51,807 nt of DNA, from assembly GCA_937930695.1 (NCBI GenBank), contig CALHCB010000018.1, positions 1-51,807 of the forward strand, in the 5' to 3' direction. The position numbers and the translations under genes are program-made. Source of the DNA: an uncultured Acidimicrobiales bacterium (lineage in GTDB: Bacteria; Actinomycetota; Acidimicrobiia; Acidimicrobiales; SZUA-35). The notes beneath the pieces were generated by a model. It was not told the origin of the DNA and did no database searches. It was given only the letters and a program-made list of their open reading frames with translations. Shown here in pieces: positions 24,365 through 33,552 of the stretch (position 1 is its first letter; the number at the start of each line of letters is the position of its first letter).

Positions 24365-25504
24365 CTATTCGACGGGTTTGCCGCGATGACGATGAATGGC
24401 AACGCTTTGCACAAGGCCGATCCCGATCAGCGACGTGATGAGCGAGCTCCCGCCGTAGGACACAAAGGGCAGCGGGATTCCTGTGATTGGCATCAGGCGC
24501 ATCGTCATTCCGACATTTTGGAACACCTGGATCAGCAACATGCTGAAGACGCCAATGCAGATCAGGGTTCCGAAGCTGTCTCGAGCCAGTTGTGCCACTC
24601 GGAAGATGCGCAGCAGGATGAGGGCTTCGAGACCCAAGATCACCGCTCCCCCAATGAACCCCAGTTCCTCGGCCACAACGGTGAAAATGAAATCCGTGCG
24701 CTGTTCAGGAACGAATCCAAGTTGTGTCTGGGGCCCCTCGAACAGTCCTAAGCCCGTGAGTCCACCCGAACCAACCGCGGTTTCTGACTGTCGTTGGTTG
24801 TAGGAAGCTTCGACGTTGGACTCTGCGTCGATGAAGCTCGTCAATCGATCTTGCTGATACTCGGCCAACAAATCACTGCTGAGCAATACCGACACCATCA
24901 CCGCTCCGGAAGCCAAGAGGAGCAACAGCACGCGGGCTGGCACCCCAGCGATCAGGAAGATCCCAAGAGCAATGAAGCCGTAGACCAAAATCGATCCGGT
25001 CTCGCCTTCCAGCAACACAAGGAAGGCGACAGCTCCCAAAGCCCCCAGTGCCGACACGATCCGCGGCGCCTCCACAGAACCGGTTCGGCCCGTAAACATG
25101 GCGGAGATCGCAATAATGAGTGACAACTTGGCGAACTCTGCCGGCTGAATCGAAAATCCGAAGATCACGAACCACCCCGTCGTTCCGGACACCTCCTTGC
25201 CGATGAAGAGCACCAGCACAAGGGCCAACGCGGTAATGATGTACACGACGCCGAGAAAGTCTCGGAACGCCCGATAGTCCAGCGAGGCCACGAGCGCCAT
25301 CAGGATGAGCCCGACGCCCAGAAAGAGCCCTTGCCGGAAGACGAATTCGTTGCCCGCACCTGAGCGCGTTGCTGAGTAGATCGCGATGATGCCGATCGGC
25401 ACGAGAAGAAGGACGAAAGCGGTGAGCGACCAATCGACGTTTCTCAACTTCGCGGCTGGAGATTCGCCCCGCACCGAGGGGGCGTTCGACTGTATGGCGA
25501 CCAT
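24365..25504 (-). CDS. rodA: Rod-shape peptidoglycan glycosyltransferase RodA (SEDS family)
   Basis: 379 residues, about ten membrane helices. The SEDS motifs are visible: LDYRAFRDF after the second helices, QPAEFAKL (with the conserved E) and the C-terminal PLPFVSYGGSSL. RodA polymerises glycan strands and works with PBP2, the gene just upstream, whose TAA stop overlaps the ATG by 1 nt (TAATG). Last gene of the elongasome operon. Confidence 0.95.
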   Translation of the reverse strand: MVAIQSNAPSVRGESPAAKLRNVDWSLTAFVLLLVPIGIIAIYSATRSGAGNEFVFRQGLFLGVGLILMALVASLDYRAFRDFLGVVYIITALALVLVLFIGKEVSGTTGWFVIFGFSIQPAEFAKLSLIIAISAMFTGRTGSVEAPRIVSALGALGAVAFLVLLEGETGSILVYGFIALGIFLIAGVPARVLLLLLASGAVMVSVLLSSDLLAEYQQDRLTSFIDAESNVEASYNQRQSETAVGSGGLTGLGLFEGPQTQLGFVPEQRTDFIFTVVAEELGFIGGAVILGLEALILLRIFRVAQLARDSFGTLICIGVFSMLLIQVFQNVGMTMRLMPITGIPLPFVSYGGSSLITSLIGIGLVQSVAIHRHRGKPVE

Positions 25505-27807
25505 TAGCCACCCTCCGCAGTCGAGCCGGCAGTCGCGCTGTCGGCTTCGTTCGCTTCTTCGTTGCGTTCGCTCGTTTCAGGTGCCGTCGCCGGATTGGCG
25601 GACGTCGTGGTCGCCTCGTTGGTCGGAGGAGGATCGCCCGAGCTCGGCGTCGTTGCAGGATCGGCAGCTGTTGAGGTTGTCGCCTCGCCCGGATCAGTTG
25701 ACTCGGTGGTGTTTCCTTCTGACAAGGGTGGCGCTGTGGAATCGGCAACGCTCGATGCGGGAATCGCTGTCGTCGTCGACGCTGGCGAGCCAGCGGCATC
25801 GGTTGTTTGCTCTGGATTGTCGGCCTGGTCTGGTTCATCGAGCACGTTGAGGTTCTCTGGGATGAGCGGTCGATCAAACTGAAAGCGATCTTCGGTGGCC
25901 AGCGGTGCCGGTGGTGTTGGTTCGATGCCGGCGAGTAACTCGAAGAATCGTCGCACTGCGGGAGCCGCAGCATCTCCTCCAAATCCGCTTTCTTCAAGGA
26001 CCGCTGAGACGGCATATTTGGGGTTCAGGCCAGGCCCGAACCCGGCAAAGAGCGCGAAGTCAGCCTTTCCCGTCACCTCAGCAGTTCCCGTCTTTCCCGC
26101 GATCGGGTACTGATCTAACGGGAAGCCAGCGAAGGCTTCAGCTGCGGTTCCGGAAGCTGGGACGCGAAACAGTCCATCCCGAATGGCTGCAAGAAACGCG
26201 GGGTCCAGGGGTTCACCGGCGGATTCAATGACCCGCACCTCGAGGGTGGTCTCCCCTGTTTCGGCGTCACTCGCCCGCTCGACCAGCCGCGGTTGGTAGC
26301 GAGTCCCGCCCGTTGCGAGCGTTGCGTAGGCATTCGCCAGCTGTAGTGGCGTGACCGCGACCTCTCCCTGCCCAATCGCCATGATGACGTTGTCGCCTGC
26401 GAACCAGTCGGTTCCAAATTCTTCCAATCGATTCTCAGGAGTCGGCACTCGACCCTCTGCCTCGTTCGGCAATGCGATTCCCGTTGGTGCTCCGAGGCCG
26501 AGCAGCGCGGCAGCGTCTTGGATCGGCGTTTGACCGACCTGGGTTTGATTTTCCCATGCTTCGGCTCCGACGGCATAGAAGTAGGTGTCGCTCGATCGTT
26601 CAAGCGCCTCGCGCAGGTCCACCGGCCCCATCACGGCGCTTCCCGCGTTGCGGAACCGGCAGCCAGCCGTGCACTCGTCGATGTCGTAGACACCTTCGTC
26701 CTCCCAGATCTCCCACTCCGTCCGCAGCCCACTCTCGAGCGCGGCGTAGGCCGTCGCTACCTTGAAGGTCGATCCTGCGGGATACAAACCACGGGTGGCC
26801 CTATCGAATAGCGGCTTGTCCTGCCTGTTCTCCAGGAACTCAAACTGCTCAGTGCTGATCCCAAAGATGAAGTCACTGGGGTCATAGGTGGGGAACGATG
26901 CGAGCGCCACCACCGATCCGTCGGTGACATCGAGCGCAACCAGGCTCCCGGCCTCCCCGACGTGGGGCAGGTTTCCCTCGCCTGCCTCACGACGCCGCGC
27001 AAGGCGTAACTCGTCGGCCAGAATCTGCTCGGCTGCGTATTGCAGATCGATATCCACCGTCAAATGGATGTCGTTGCCTGGCACCGACGCTTGCAGCACT
27101 TCGGCTGTCCGGATCACACGGTTGTTGGCATCAATTTCAACTCGACGAACTTCCGGCACACCCCGAAGCGTTTGCTCGAAGATCTTCTCGATACCGGCGA
27201 TACCGAGGGCATCACCGGGCAGATAGGTCTTGTCCTCGTTGTCGGCGTTCAGCGTGTCCGCTTGTTCTCGACTCCGGACCGAGCCCGTATAGCCGACGAT
27301 GTGCGCACCGATATCGCCATACGGATACGTGCGAACCCATCGTCGTTCCACTTGAAAGCCTGGATATGCCCGCTCCTGGATCAAGATCCAAACCTGTTCA
27401 CCCACATCTTCGGCGACGATCACGGGTTTCAGCGAGCCATCTCGCGCTCGGGTGTAGGTCGTTGCGAGATCTGATGTCTTGGTCTTCAGACCTGCCTCGT
27501 TGAGTTCGCCAGCCACGGCGGCAAACACCTCGCCGCGTTCTTCTGCATCGATGTCACGAAGCGTGGTCCAATCGAGAGTGACAACGAGCGATTCACGTCG
27601 ACCAGCGAGAACCCGTCCCTTCGCATCAAGAATGCGTCCTCGTGGGGCCTCCACGATGATGTCTCGTTCACGGTTGCTCGTTGCCGACTGCTCAAAGTCT
27701 GCGCTGGACATGATTTGCAGAAACCACAACTTGCCGTAGAGCGAGGCAAAGACCAGGACGGCGACCATGGCGAGCGCACCGAATCGTCGACGAGGGATCT
27801 CGATCAT
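25504..27807 (-). CDS. mrdA: Penicillin-binding protein 2 (elongasome transpeptidase)
   Basis: 767 residues from the ATG that overlaps the mreD stop (ATGA). A membrane anchor at 9-30 is followed by a pedestal domain and then a transpeptidase with the three catalytic motifs: S346-x-x-K (GSTFK), SSD at 405-407 and KTGT at 572-575. The sequence after about residue 628 is odd: a 140-residue low-complexity tail rich in Thr, Ser, Pro, Ala and Glu with no fold, outside the membrane. An in-frame ATG 66 nt upstream is a less likely start because it would overlap mreD deeply. Confidence 0.94.
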   Translation of the reverse strand: MIEIPRRRFGALAMVAVLVFASLYGKLWFLQIMSSADFEQSATSNRERDIIVEAPRGRILDAKGRVLAGRRESLVVTLDWTTLRDIDAEERGEVFAAVAGELNEAGLKTKTSDLATTYTRARDGSLKPVIVAEDVGEQVWILIQERAYPGFQVERRWVRTYPYGDIGAHIVGYTGSVRSREQADTLNADNEDKTYLPGDALGIAGIEKIFEQTLRGVPEVRRVEIDANNRVIRTAEVLQASVPGNDIHLTVDIDLQYAAEQILADELRLARRREAGEGNLPHVGEAGSLVALDVTDGSVVALASFPTYDPSDFIFGISTEQFEFLENRQDKPLFDRATRGLYPAGSTFKVATAYAALESGLRTEWEIWEDEGVYDIDECTAGCRFRNAGSAVMGPVDLREALERSSDTYFYAVGAEAWENQTQVGQTPIQDAAALLGLGAPTGIALPNEAEGRVPTPENRLEEFGTDWFAGDNVIMAIGQGEVAVTPLQLANAYATLATGGTRYQPRLVERASDAETGETTLEVRVIESAGEPLDPAFLAAIRDGLFRVPASGTAAEAFAGFPLDQYPIAGKTGTAEVTGKADFALFAGFGPGLNPKYAVSAVLEESGFGGDAAAPAVRRFFELLAGIEPTPPAPLATEDRFQFDRPLIPENLNVLDEPDQADNPEQTTDAAGSPASTTTAIPASSVADSTAPPLSEGNTTESTDPGEATTSTAADPATTPSSGDPPPTNEATTTSANPATAPETSERNEEANEADSATAGSTAEGG

Positions 27808-28349
27808 GACGCGATCACTCTTCCCGACCCGTCGGCGCCACCAGGTGCGGTCATCTGCGTATCGACCATCCATCTCGCGAGACGTGTCGCGGGATGCACG
27901 AGCACACCTCCGATGATGCCGATCGTGGCCAGGATCCCAAGGGTTCGGTTCGTAAACGGCGGAGGGTCCTGTTCGAAGATGGCTCCGGCAAACCACGACA
28001 ACGAGGTCACTGCGACCGCTGCAAGCGCACCCTGAAAGGTCCGGAACGTGGTTCCCGGTTGCAGCATCCGAACCCGAGCCTCGGCCAAGCTCCAGCCGAC
28101 GATCCCGAACAACAGGGCGTTCAGCCCAAAAGGCGAGAACTGGAAGAGATCGACCGAGAGGCCGACAACGAAGCCAAGGAGTGCCGCCTCATCGCTACGG
28201 GCAACAAACCCCACGCCAATCAGGAGATACAAGGGCAGGTCGAGTCGGACCGTTCCCGCAACGAGCGTTTGGTCGAACGTCGCCACTTGGGCGATCACCA
28301 CTGCCCCGATGACGATCACGATGTGAGACCACCGAAACCGGGCGATCAT
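27804..28349 (-). CDS. mreD: Rod shape-determining protein MreD
   Basis: 181 residues, about five or six membrane helices. The FVVGLSVDLFQFSPFGLNAL region matches MreD. It links MreB/MreC to PBP2-RodA. ATG overlaps the mreC stop (ATGA) and its own stop overlaps mrdA. Confidence 0.9.
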   Translation of the reverse strand: MIARFRWSHIVIVIGAVVIAQVATFDQTLVAGTVRLDLPLYLLIGVGFVARSDEAALLGFVVGLSVDLFQFSPFGLNALLFGIVGWSLAEARVRMLQPGTTFRTFQGALAAVAVTSLSWFAGAIFEQDPPPFTNRTLGILATIGIIGGVLVHPATRLARWMVDTQMTAPGGADGSGRVIAS

Positions 28350-29155
28350 GGCGCACTGTCTGTAACAAGAATGACCGAAACGAACGCCAACCGCTCGAGA
28401 TCGGCGAACGGCACAAGCTTCGGTGCTCCATCAACAATCGTCAGCTGCCCGACAGGGATTCCGCCCGGATAGCGGCTGCCCTCGAGACCGCTCGATTCGA
28501 ACCGAGCGTCTTCGTTCACCACCGCTTCGGCCCCTTCTTCCAGGTCGAGAATGAGATCGGCGCCATCACCGTCGCCGGTGCTGACTCCGATGGCCCGTGT
28601 TCCCTTGGAGACAACGCCGACATTGAGCCGCGGGTCGCTGATGAGCCGAATCTGAGCCCGATCGCCAGTCGCGAGGATGACGAGACCGACCAAACCTTCG
28701 CCGGTCACAACCGGCATGTTCTCAAAGATGCCGTCGCTGGTTCCTCGGTCGATCTCGATGATGCGCTCGACCGAGGTTCGACGATCCGAGCTCACGCGAG
28801 CGACAACCAGTGGATAACGCTCAACGAAGTCGACGCCGGTAGCGAGGCGAAGCTCGTCGAGTTCTCCCTGAACGTCGGGAAGCCCATCGACCCGACCCTC
28901 GAGCTCGGCAACTCGCTGGCGCAACTCATCGTTCTCGCGGGCCAGGTCGTCGTAGTGCACCGCACCCTGCCAAATGTCAGCGACTGGACTCAGCACCCAC
29001 CCAACAGCAGAACGGACCGGCTGGGTAACGCCGTACGCGGTGGCACGTGCTGACTGAAACGGCCCGCCACCACGGGCGTCGATCGTCATCATGGCAACCG
29101 CCGTGCAAGCGAGCAGCAACATGAGGCGGCGGGAGGAGAAGGTGCGGGTAGCCAC
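28346..29155 (-). CDS. mreC: Rod shape-determining protein MreC
   Basis: 269 residues. N-terminal membrane anchor (LMLLLACTAVAMM), coiled coil (YDDLARENDELRQRVAELEG) and the beta-rich periplasmic domain with VVTGEGLVGLV. It organises the elongation complex outside the membrane. Starts with GTG 33 nt after mreB. Confidence 0.92.
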   Translation of the reverse strand: MATRTFSSRRLMLLLACTAVAMMTIDARGGGPFQSARATAYGVTQPVRSAVGWVLSPVADIWQGAVHYDDLARENDELRQRVAELEGRVDGLPDVQGELDELRLATGVDFVERYPLVVARVSSDRRTSVERIIEIDRGTSDGIFENMPVVTGEGLVGLVILATGDRAQIRLISDPRLNVGVVSKGTRAIGVSTGDGDGADLILDLEEGAEAVVNEDARFESSGLEGSRYPGGIPVGQLTIVDGAPKLVPFADLERLAFVSVILVTDSAP

Positions 29156-29188
29156 GGTCCTGATGTCAGTACGGGATCAGGTGCCCTA

Positions 29189-30235
29189 TTAGTCCTGCTG
29201 GCCTGGATACAAGTTCCGGAGCGAATCGTAGGCCTCGAGGTACTGGCCAGAACCGATCGCAACAGCGTGGAGCGGGTTCTTTGCCAGCTTGATCGGCATG
29301 CCGGTTTCGCTCTCCAGTCGTTCCGGTAGTCCGTGAAGAAGCGCGCCGCCACCCGCCATGGTGATGCCGTGTTCCATAATGTCGGCGGCGAGTTCCGGCG
29401 GAGTCTTGTCCAGCGTGACTTTCACTGCGTCAACGATCGAGCTGACCGGCTCGGCGAGCGCCTCACGCATCTCCTCTGTCGTCGTCACGATGGTCTTGGG
29501 CAACCCAGAGACCAGGTCGCGTCCGCGAATCTCCGCTTCAAACTCTTCCTGCAAGCGGTACGCCGAGCCGAGCTGGATCTTGATGTCCTCCGCCGTACGT
29601 TCGCCCAGCGCAAGGCTGTATTCCTTCTTGATATAGCTGATGATCGATTGATCGAGCTCGTCCCCGCCGATACGAACGGACTGACTTGCCACGATGCCGC
29701 CCAGCGAGATGACGGCCACCTCGGTGGTGCCACCACCGATGTCGACGATCATGTTGCCCGTCGGATCTTGGACGGGGAGACCACAACCAATTGCCGCCGC
29801 CATGGGCTCTTCGATGATGATGGCCTGGCGAGCACCCGCAAATTCGGCTGCGTCTCGGACCGCTCGCTGCTCAACGCCAGTAATACCTGACGGAACACAG
29901 ATGACAATGCGCGGTTTAGCCACCCACCGTCCGGGGCTGACCTTCTGAATGAAGTACCGAAGCATCTCTTCACAGATGTCGAAGTCGGCGATCACGCCGT
30001 CCTTCAATGGCCGAATGGCCTGAATGTGGCTCGGCGTGCGACCAATCATTCGCTTGGCTTCGAGGCCAACGGCAAGCGGCCGAGAGCTGTTCACGTTGAT
30101 CGCAACCACGGACGGCTCGTTGAGCACGATGCCGTGGCCGCGTACGTACACAAGGGTGTTAGCTGTGCCTAGATCCACAGCCATGTCTCGTGCTCCCACC
30201 GAGCCGAGCAAACTGGAAAATCGCTTCACGGCCAC
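29189..30235 (-). CDS. mreB: Rod shape-determining actin-like protein MreB
   Basis: 348 residues. Actin-fold signatures: phosphate 1 DLGTANTLVYVRG, phosphate 2 DIGGGTTEVAVIS, and adenosine GITMAGGGALLHGL. It polymerises under the membrane and guides wall synthesis. GTG 30235 is preferred because AGGAG stands 5 nt upstream; GTG 30229 is the alternative. It heads mreB-mreC-mreD-mrdA-rodA. The presence of the full set argues for a rod-like or at least laterally growing cell. Confidence 0.96.
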   Translation of the reverse strand: MAVKRFSSLLGSVGARDMAVDLGTANTLVYVRGHGIVLNEPSVVAINVNSSRPLAVGLEAKRMIGRTPSHIQAIRPLKDGVIADFDICEEMLRYFIQKVSPGRWVAKPRIVICVPSGITGVEQRAVRDAAEFAGARQAIIIEEPMAAAIGCGLPVQDPTGNMIVDIGGGTTEVAVISLGGIVASQSVRIGGDELDQSIISYIKKEYSLALGERTAEDIKIQLGSAYRLQEEFEAEIRGRDLVSGLPKTIVTTTEEMREALAEPVSSIVDAVKVTLDKTPPELAADIMEHGITMAGGGALLHGLPERLESETGMPIKLAKNPLHAVAIGSGQYLEAYDSLRNLYPGQQD

Positions 30236-30272
30236 ACGTACTCCTCGGGAGTTCCCCGTTTTCGCCGTTCTC

Positions 30273-30301
30273 ACCCTACGAGAGACCCTAGAGCCTCACA
30301 A
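30273..30301 (-). promoter_or_regulatory. Promoter of the mreBCD-mrdA-rodA operon
   Basis: A -35 TTGTGA (30296-30301) and a -10 TAGGGT (30273-30278) are 17 nt apart, with an expected start near 30266 and a leader of about 30 nt carrying AGGAG. This is the only operon here with both hexamers and a Shine-Dalgarno leader. Confidence 0.65.
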
Positions 30302-30348
30302 GGGCCGGGGAACTTCACCCAGAGCAGATGATCGTGAAGTGGGCCGGT

Positions 30349-30756
30349 TCAGAGCCCCGGAAAGAAGATCCCGATTTCGCGCTCTGCGGATTCATTGGCA
30401 TCTGAACCGTGCACCAGGTTCTCCGTCATGATGGTGCCGAAGTCTCCACGAATCGTCCCGGGCGGGGCCTCTGCCGGATTGGTCGGTCCCATCAACGTCC
30501 GCACGATGGCGAAGGTGTCATCCGGGCCCTCGATGACTGCGACGAGGGCAGGGCTGCGACTCATGAAGGCCACCAGATCGTCGTAAAAGCCTTTGCCAAC
30601 GTGCTCTTCGTAGTGACGACCGAGTGTGTCGGTATCGAGGAGACGAAGCTGGGCTGCAGCGATGGTCAGGCCTTTGCGTTCGAAACGGCTGAGGATCTCT
30701 CCCACGAGACCGCGTTCGACAGCATCTGGCTTACAAATGACGAGGGTTCTGCTCAC
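30349..30756 (-). CDS. ndk: Nucleoside diphosphate kinase
   Basis: 135 residues, the normal length. TLVICKPDAVERGLVGEI at the start, and the active-site histidine H116 in ENLVHGSDANESA. It moves the gamma-phosphate between nucleotides through phospho-His. Start is GTG 30756, which lies inside a perfect inverted repeat that also holds the -10 box. Confidence 0.97.
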   Translation of the reverse strand: MSRTLVICKPDAVERGLVGEILSRFERKGLTIAAAQLRLLDTDTLGRHYEEHVGKGFYDDLVAFMSRSPALVAVIEGPDDTFAIVRTLMGPTNPAEAPPGTIRGDFGTIMTENLVHGSDANESAEREIGIFFPGL

Positions 30757-30778
30757 CTGCGGGAGACTACCGCAGGTG
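30754..30778 (-). promoter_or_regulatory. Inverted repeat enclosing the ndk -10 box and start codon
   Basis: A perfect 9-bp inverted repeat, CACCTGCGG (30754-30762) and CCGCAGGTG (30770-30778), surrounds TAGTCT (minus strand, 30764-30769), which lies 7 nt before the GTG. It could be an operator for a dimeric repressor, or act as an RNA hairpin if transcription starts further upstream. Confidence 0.5.
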
Positions 30779-30795
30779 TGTGAGAAGCCACCCTG

Positions 30796-32112
30796 CTAGC
30801 CGACTTGGCGCAGTTCGAGCTGGTGAAGCTCGGTTCCATCTTCACGGGTTGACACGATCACGGTCACGGTCTGACCAGCGGTCAACGTCCAAGGCGAGAT
30901 GTTCGTGCCGCCACCGCCTCCGGTGCCGTCAGCGACCTCATCTTCGGCAGGACCGCTCGGGATCCCACCCCACTGGTAGCTGTGGTTTCCGGACCCGTCG
31001 CTCCAAATGGAGTCGTTGTCAGCCGGAGCACCGTCGACGTTGACGTCGACCCAGAAGGAGTCATCGCTTCCGTTCGCTCCGTGGACGATGCCGAAGATGT
31101 CGTAGTCGCCGTCAGCTGGTGCGACGAAGGTGAATGTGGCCGTCTCGCTGTAGTTCGGCGCATCGACCGACGTGGTTCCGTTGGAGGTCAAGATGCCTCC
31201 GGTTGTGTCCCAGGGGCCGGTGAGCACCGCATCGGCGGCGGTCTGGATCATCGGCGGGTTCACGACCGGCGGGTTGCACTCGGTGATGATCCGGGCATTG
31301 TCGGCACCGTTCGGCACCGCGTAGTTCTCGAAGACGACAGCGCTGCCGTTGATGGTGGCCTTGTCACTGCCCTCGAGCGGGCTTGATGTCGGACCGTAGT
31401 TGCCTGATCCGATGAACGCCTGGTTGTCGGTCTGGTTGAGGGCATTTGTCGAACCCGCAACGCCCACGACTGTGTTGCCGAAGTCGATCGTCGTGGTCGG
31501 GTTGTTGCCCTCGTTGATCGTCGGCGAGTAGTGATAGTAGAAGGAGCAATAGGTCTGACCATCCACGAGCGTGAAATCTCCGCCCCAATCGGAGTCTCCG
31601 CTCACGGTCTGGGTGCCGACCTGGGTGAACATCCCCTCGGTGAAGATGAAGCTGTAGTCATCGTCATCCCATGGTCCGCTGCCATCGAAATTGCCGGTTG
31701 GCGGCATGCCAGCAGGAATCGTCAGGATGGCCTCGCCACCGGTCACCGTCGGTACGGGAACGTTGGGATCTGGGTTCACACCAGCGGGAAAGGCTGCGGC
31801 AGGAGGTGGTGGATCAATCGGATCGGTCGTTCCGCCGGATCCACCGCCACTTCCTGAACCGGATGACGAGTCGGTCTCGAATCGTGATGGTCGAGCAACA
31901 CCAACCTGTTCACCGGTCTCGCCGAGGTAATCACCTGAGGTCCGGTTCAACGCTTCGATGCCAGCAAGACTGGTCACCGCGATCGCCGAAAACACGAGTG
32001 CGTAGCCAACGAGTGTTGCGCCCCGCTGCCGGTTCGATCCAGCGTTCGACGCGAACGTGTGCGAGCTGTGGAGAGTTCGTGGCAGACCGAGACGTTTCAC
32101 GATCTGGTGCAT
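30796..32112 (-). CDS. Large pilin-like secreted protein lacking Glu5 (putative tip adhesin)
   Basis: 438 residues from ATG 32112 (frame open to 32130). The N-terminus resembles Flp prepilins: basic leader, RG/ATLVGYALVFSAIAV, hydrophobic helix. The residue at mature position 5 is Gly instead of Glu. After a Ser/Gly/Pro linker (about 75-105) comes a large beta-rich region. Its C-terminal third looks like a carbohydrate-binding jelly-roll: TFTFVAPADGDYDIFG, FWVDVNVDGAPAD and a final TVIVSTREDGTELHQLEL. It is a lone gene between folC and ndk. No database family recognised by eye; function inferred. Confidence 0.7.
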   Translation of the reverse strand: MHQIVKRLGLPRTLHSSHTFASNAGSNRQRGATLVGYALVFSAIAVTSLAGIEALNRTSGDYLGETGEQVGVARPSRFETDSSSGSGSGGGSGGTTDPIDPPPPAAAFPAGVNPDPNVPVPTVTGGEAILTIPAGMPPTGNFDGSGPWDDDDYSFIFTEGMFTQVGTQTVSGDSDWGGDFTLVDGQTYCSFYYHYSPTINEGNNPTTTIDFGNTVVGVAGSTNALNQTDNQAFIGSGNYGPTSSPLEGSDKATINGSAVVFENYAVPNGADNARIITECNPPVVNPPMIQTAADAVLTGPWDTTGGILTSNGTTSVDAPNYSETATFTFVAPADGDYDIFGIVHGANGSDDSFWVDVNVDGAPADNDSIWSDGSGNHSYQWGGIPSGPAEDEVADGTGGGGGTNISPWTLTAGQTVTVIVSTREDGTELHQLELRQVG

Positions 32113-32124
32113 CGGCGGCGGGTC

Positions 32125-32138
32125 CCTCAACCTTGAGG
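32125..32138. promoter_or_regulatory. Short inverted repeat upstream of the large pilin-like gene
   Basis: CCTCAA-CC-TTGAGG, 12 nt before ATG 32112. It could be an operator half-site pair or a small hairpin; it also contains GAGG-like ribosome-binding sequence on the coding strand. Confidence 0.25.
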
Positions 32139-32214
32139 TGCCTGGGTCGCTCTACCCATTGCTGAATTTGTTGACCGCTGGGCCAGATTCTGACGGATTG
32201 CTGTTGCCCGACGC

Positions 32215-33552
32215 TCAGTCTTCGAGCACCGAGCGAGCCGCCGGGCGGATGTCGCCGATCAGATACAAGCTGCCGACAACCAGAATGATGTCATCGGTGC
32301 CAGCGACGGCTTTCGCCCGTTGAAAGGCCTCGACGGGGTCGGTAACCACCTGAGGGTCCATCCCAAGGTCATGGGCCGCGACCGCCAACTCTTCAGCAGG
32401 CACCGACCGTGACCATGTGGGTTGGGTCAAAATAACCGCGTCGAAGTCAGGCGCATTGATGGCCTCGAGCATTTCGGTGTGATCTCGTCCAGTGAGCATG
32501 CCAAACACCAAAATCCAGGACCCGATCCGAGCGAACTCGGTCTCCAGCGTCATTCTGGCGGTGCGAACTCCATCAGGATTGTGCCCGCCATCGAGAATCA
32601 CGGTTGGCTCACGGTTCACGACCTCGAACCGGCCGGGAATCTCGATTTCCTCCAGGGCGCCCTTGATCAGATCCGTATCGAGCGCCTTCCCGAAGAAGGT
32701 CTCGGTGGCGGCGATCGCGGTCGCCAAGTTTTCGCCCTGGTGCTCACCGTGCACGGGAATGAAGATCTCCTCGTGAAGGCCATAGGGCGTTCGGACATCG
32801 ACGACCCTGCCACCGAACGCAATCGAGTTGCCGACGACCTCGAAGTCCGTCTCAGCTTCCCAGACCCCGAGTGATTCCTCAGCGTCGACTTCACTTCGCA
32901 GTTCTTCAAAGGGACGACCGAGCACCACATGGCTGTTCGGCTTGATGATGCCGGCCTTCTCATTGGCTATCTGGCGCTCCCACCCCGGTTTGCCATCAGT
33001 GTGGTCCTTGCCGATGTTGGTCAGGACGGCAACATCGGATTCCACGACGTTGGTGGAGTCGTATCGTCCGAGCATGCCAACTTCGACGACAGCGACATCG
33101 ACTCCCAGGTCGGCGAACCAGGTCAGAGCGGCCGCACTCAACAAGTCCCATCGTCCGGGTGTGGACTCCAGTAGTGGTTCCACGCTCGCCAGAAGTGACA
33201 TGATCCGAGCGAATTCATCATCAGAGATCATCTCGCCGTTGTAGGCAATGCGCTCGTTCAGCCGCTCGAGGTTGGGGCTGGTAAACGTGCCAACAGAAAG
33301 CCCCGTGGCGGCCAGCATGGCCGAACTGAATCGTGTGACCGATCCCTTGCCATTCGTTCCCGTGACATGAATGGTGCGATAGGCGAGGTGAGGGTCGCCA
33401 AGAGCGGCCATGAGCTCTCGCATCGGGCCGAGTGTGAGCCCGTCGGTCTTGCCAGCGGTCGGAAGCTCGGCAGTAGGCGTTGACCCTCGTTTACCTTCGA
33501 GATTCGTATGAGCGTCGAGAAAGGCGACTGCTTGGCGAAAGTCGAAGTTCAA
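32215..33552 (-). CDS. folC: Folylpolyglutamate synthase / dihydrofolate synthase
   Basis: 445 residues. Adds glutamate to folates. P-loop [14 protein letters not shown], Mur-ligase centre [10 protein letters not shown], and [13 protein letters not shown] at the start of the C-terminal domain. Start is TTG 33552, overlapping the clpX stop (TTGA). Placement after clpX rather than valS is a lineage feature. Confidence 0.93.
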   Translation of the reverse strand: MNFDFRQAVAFLDAHTNLEGKRGSTPTAELPTAGKTDGLTLGPMRELMAALGDPHLAYRTIHVTGTNGKGSVTRFSSAMLAATGLSVGTFTSPNLERLNERIAYNGEMISDDEFARIMSLLASVEPLLESTPGRWDLLSAAALTWFADLGVDVAVVEVGMLGRYDSTNVVESDVAVLTNIGKDHTDGKPGWERQIANEKAGIIKPNSHVVLGRPFEELRSEVDAEESLGVWEAETDFEVVGNSIAFGGRVVDVRTPYGLHEEIFIPVHGEHQGENLATAIAATETFFGKALDTDLIKGALEEIEIPGRFEVVNREPTVILDGGHNPDGVRTARMTLETEFARIGSWILVFGMLTGRDHTEMLEAINAPDFDAVILTQPTWSRSVPAEELAVAAHDLGMDPQVVTDPVEAFQRAKAVAGTDDIILVVGSLYLIGDIRPAARSVLED

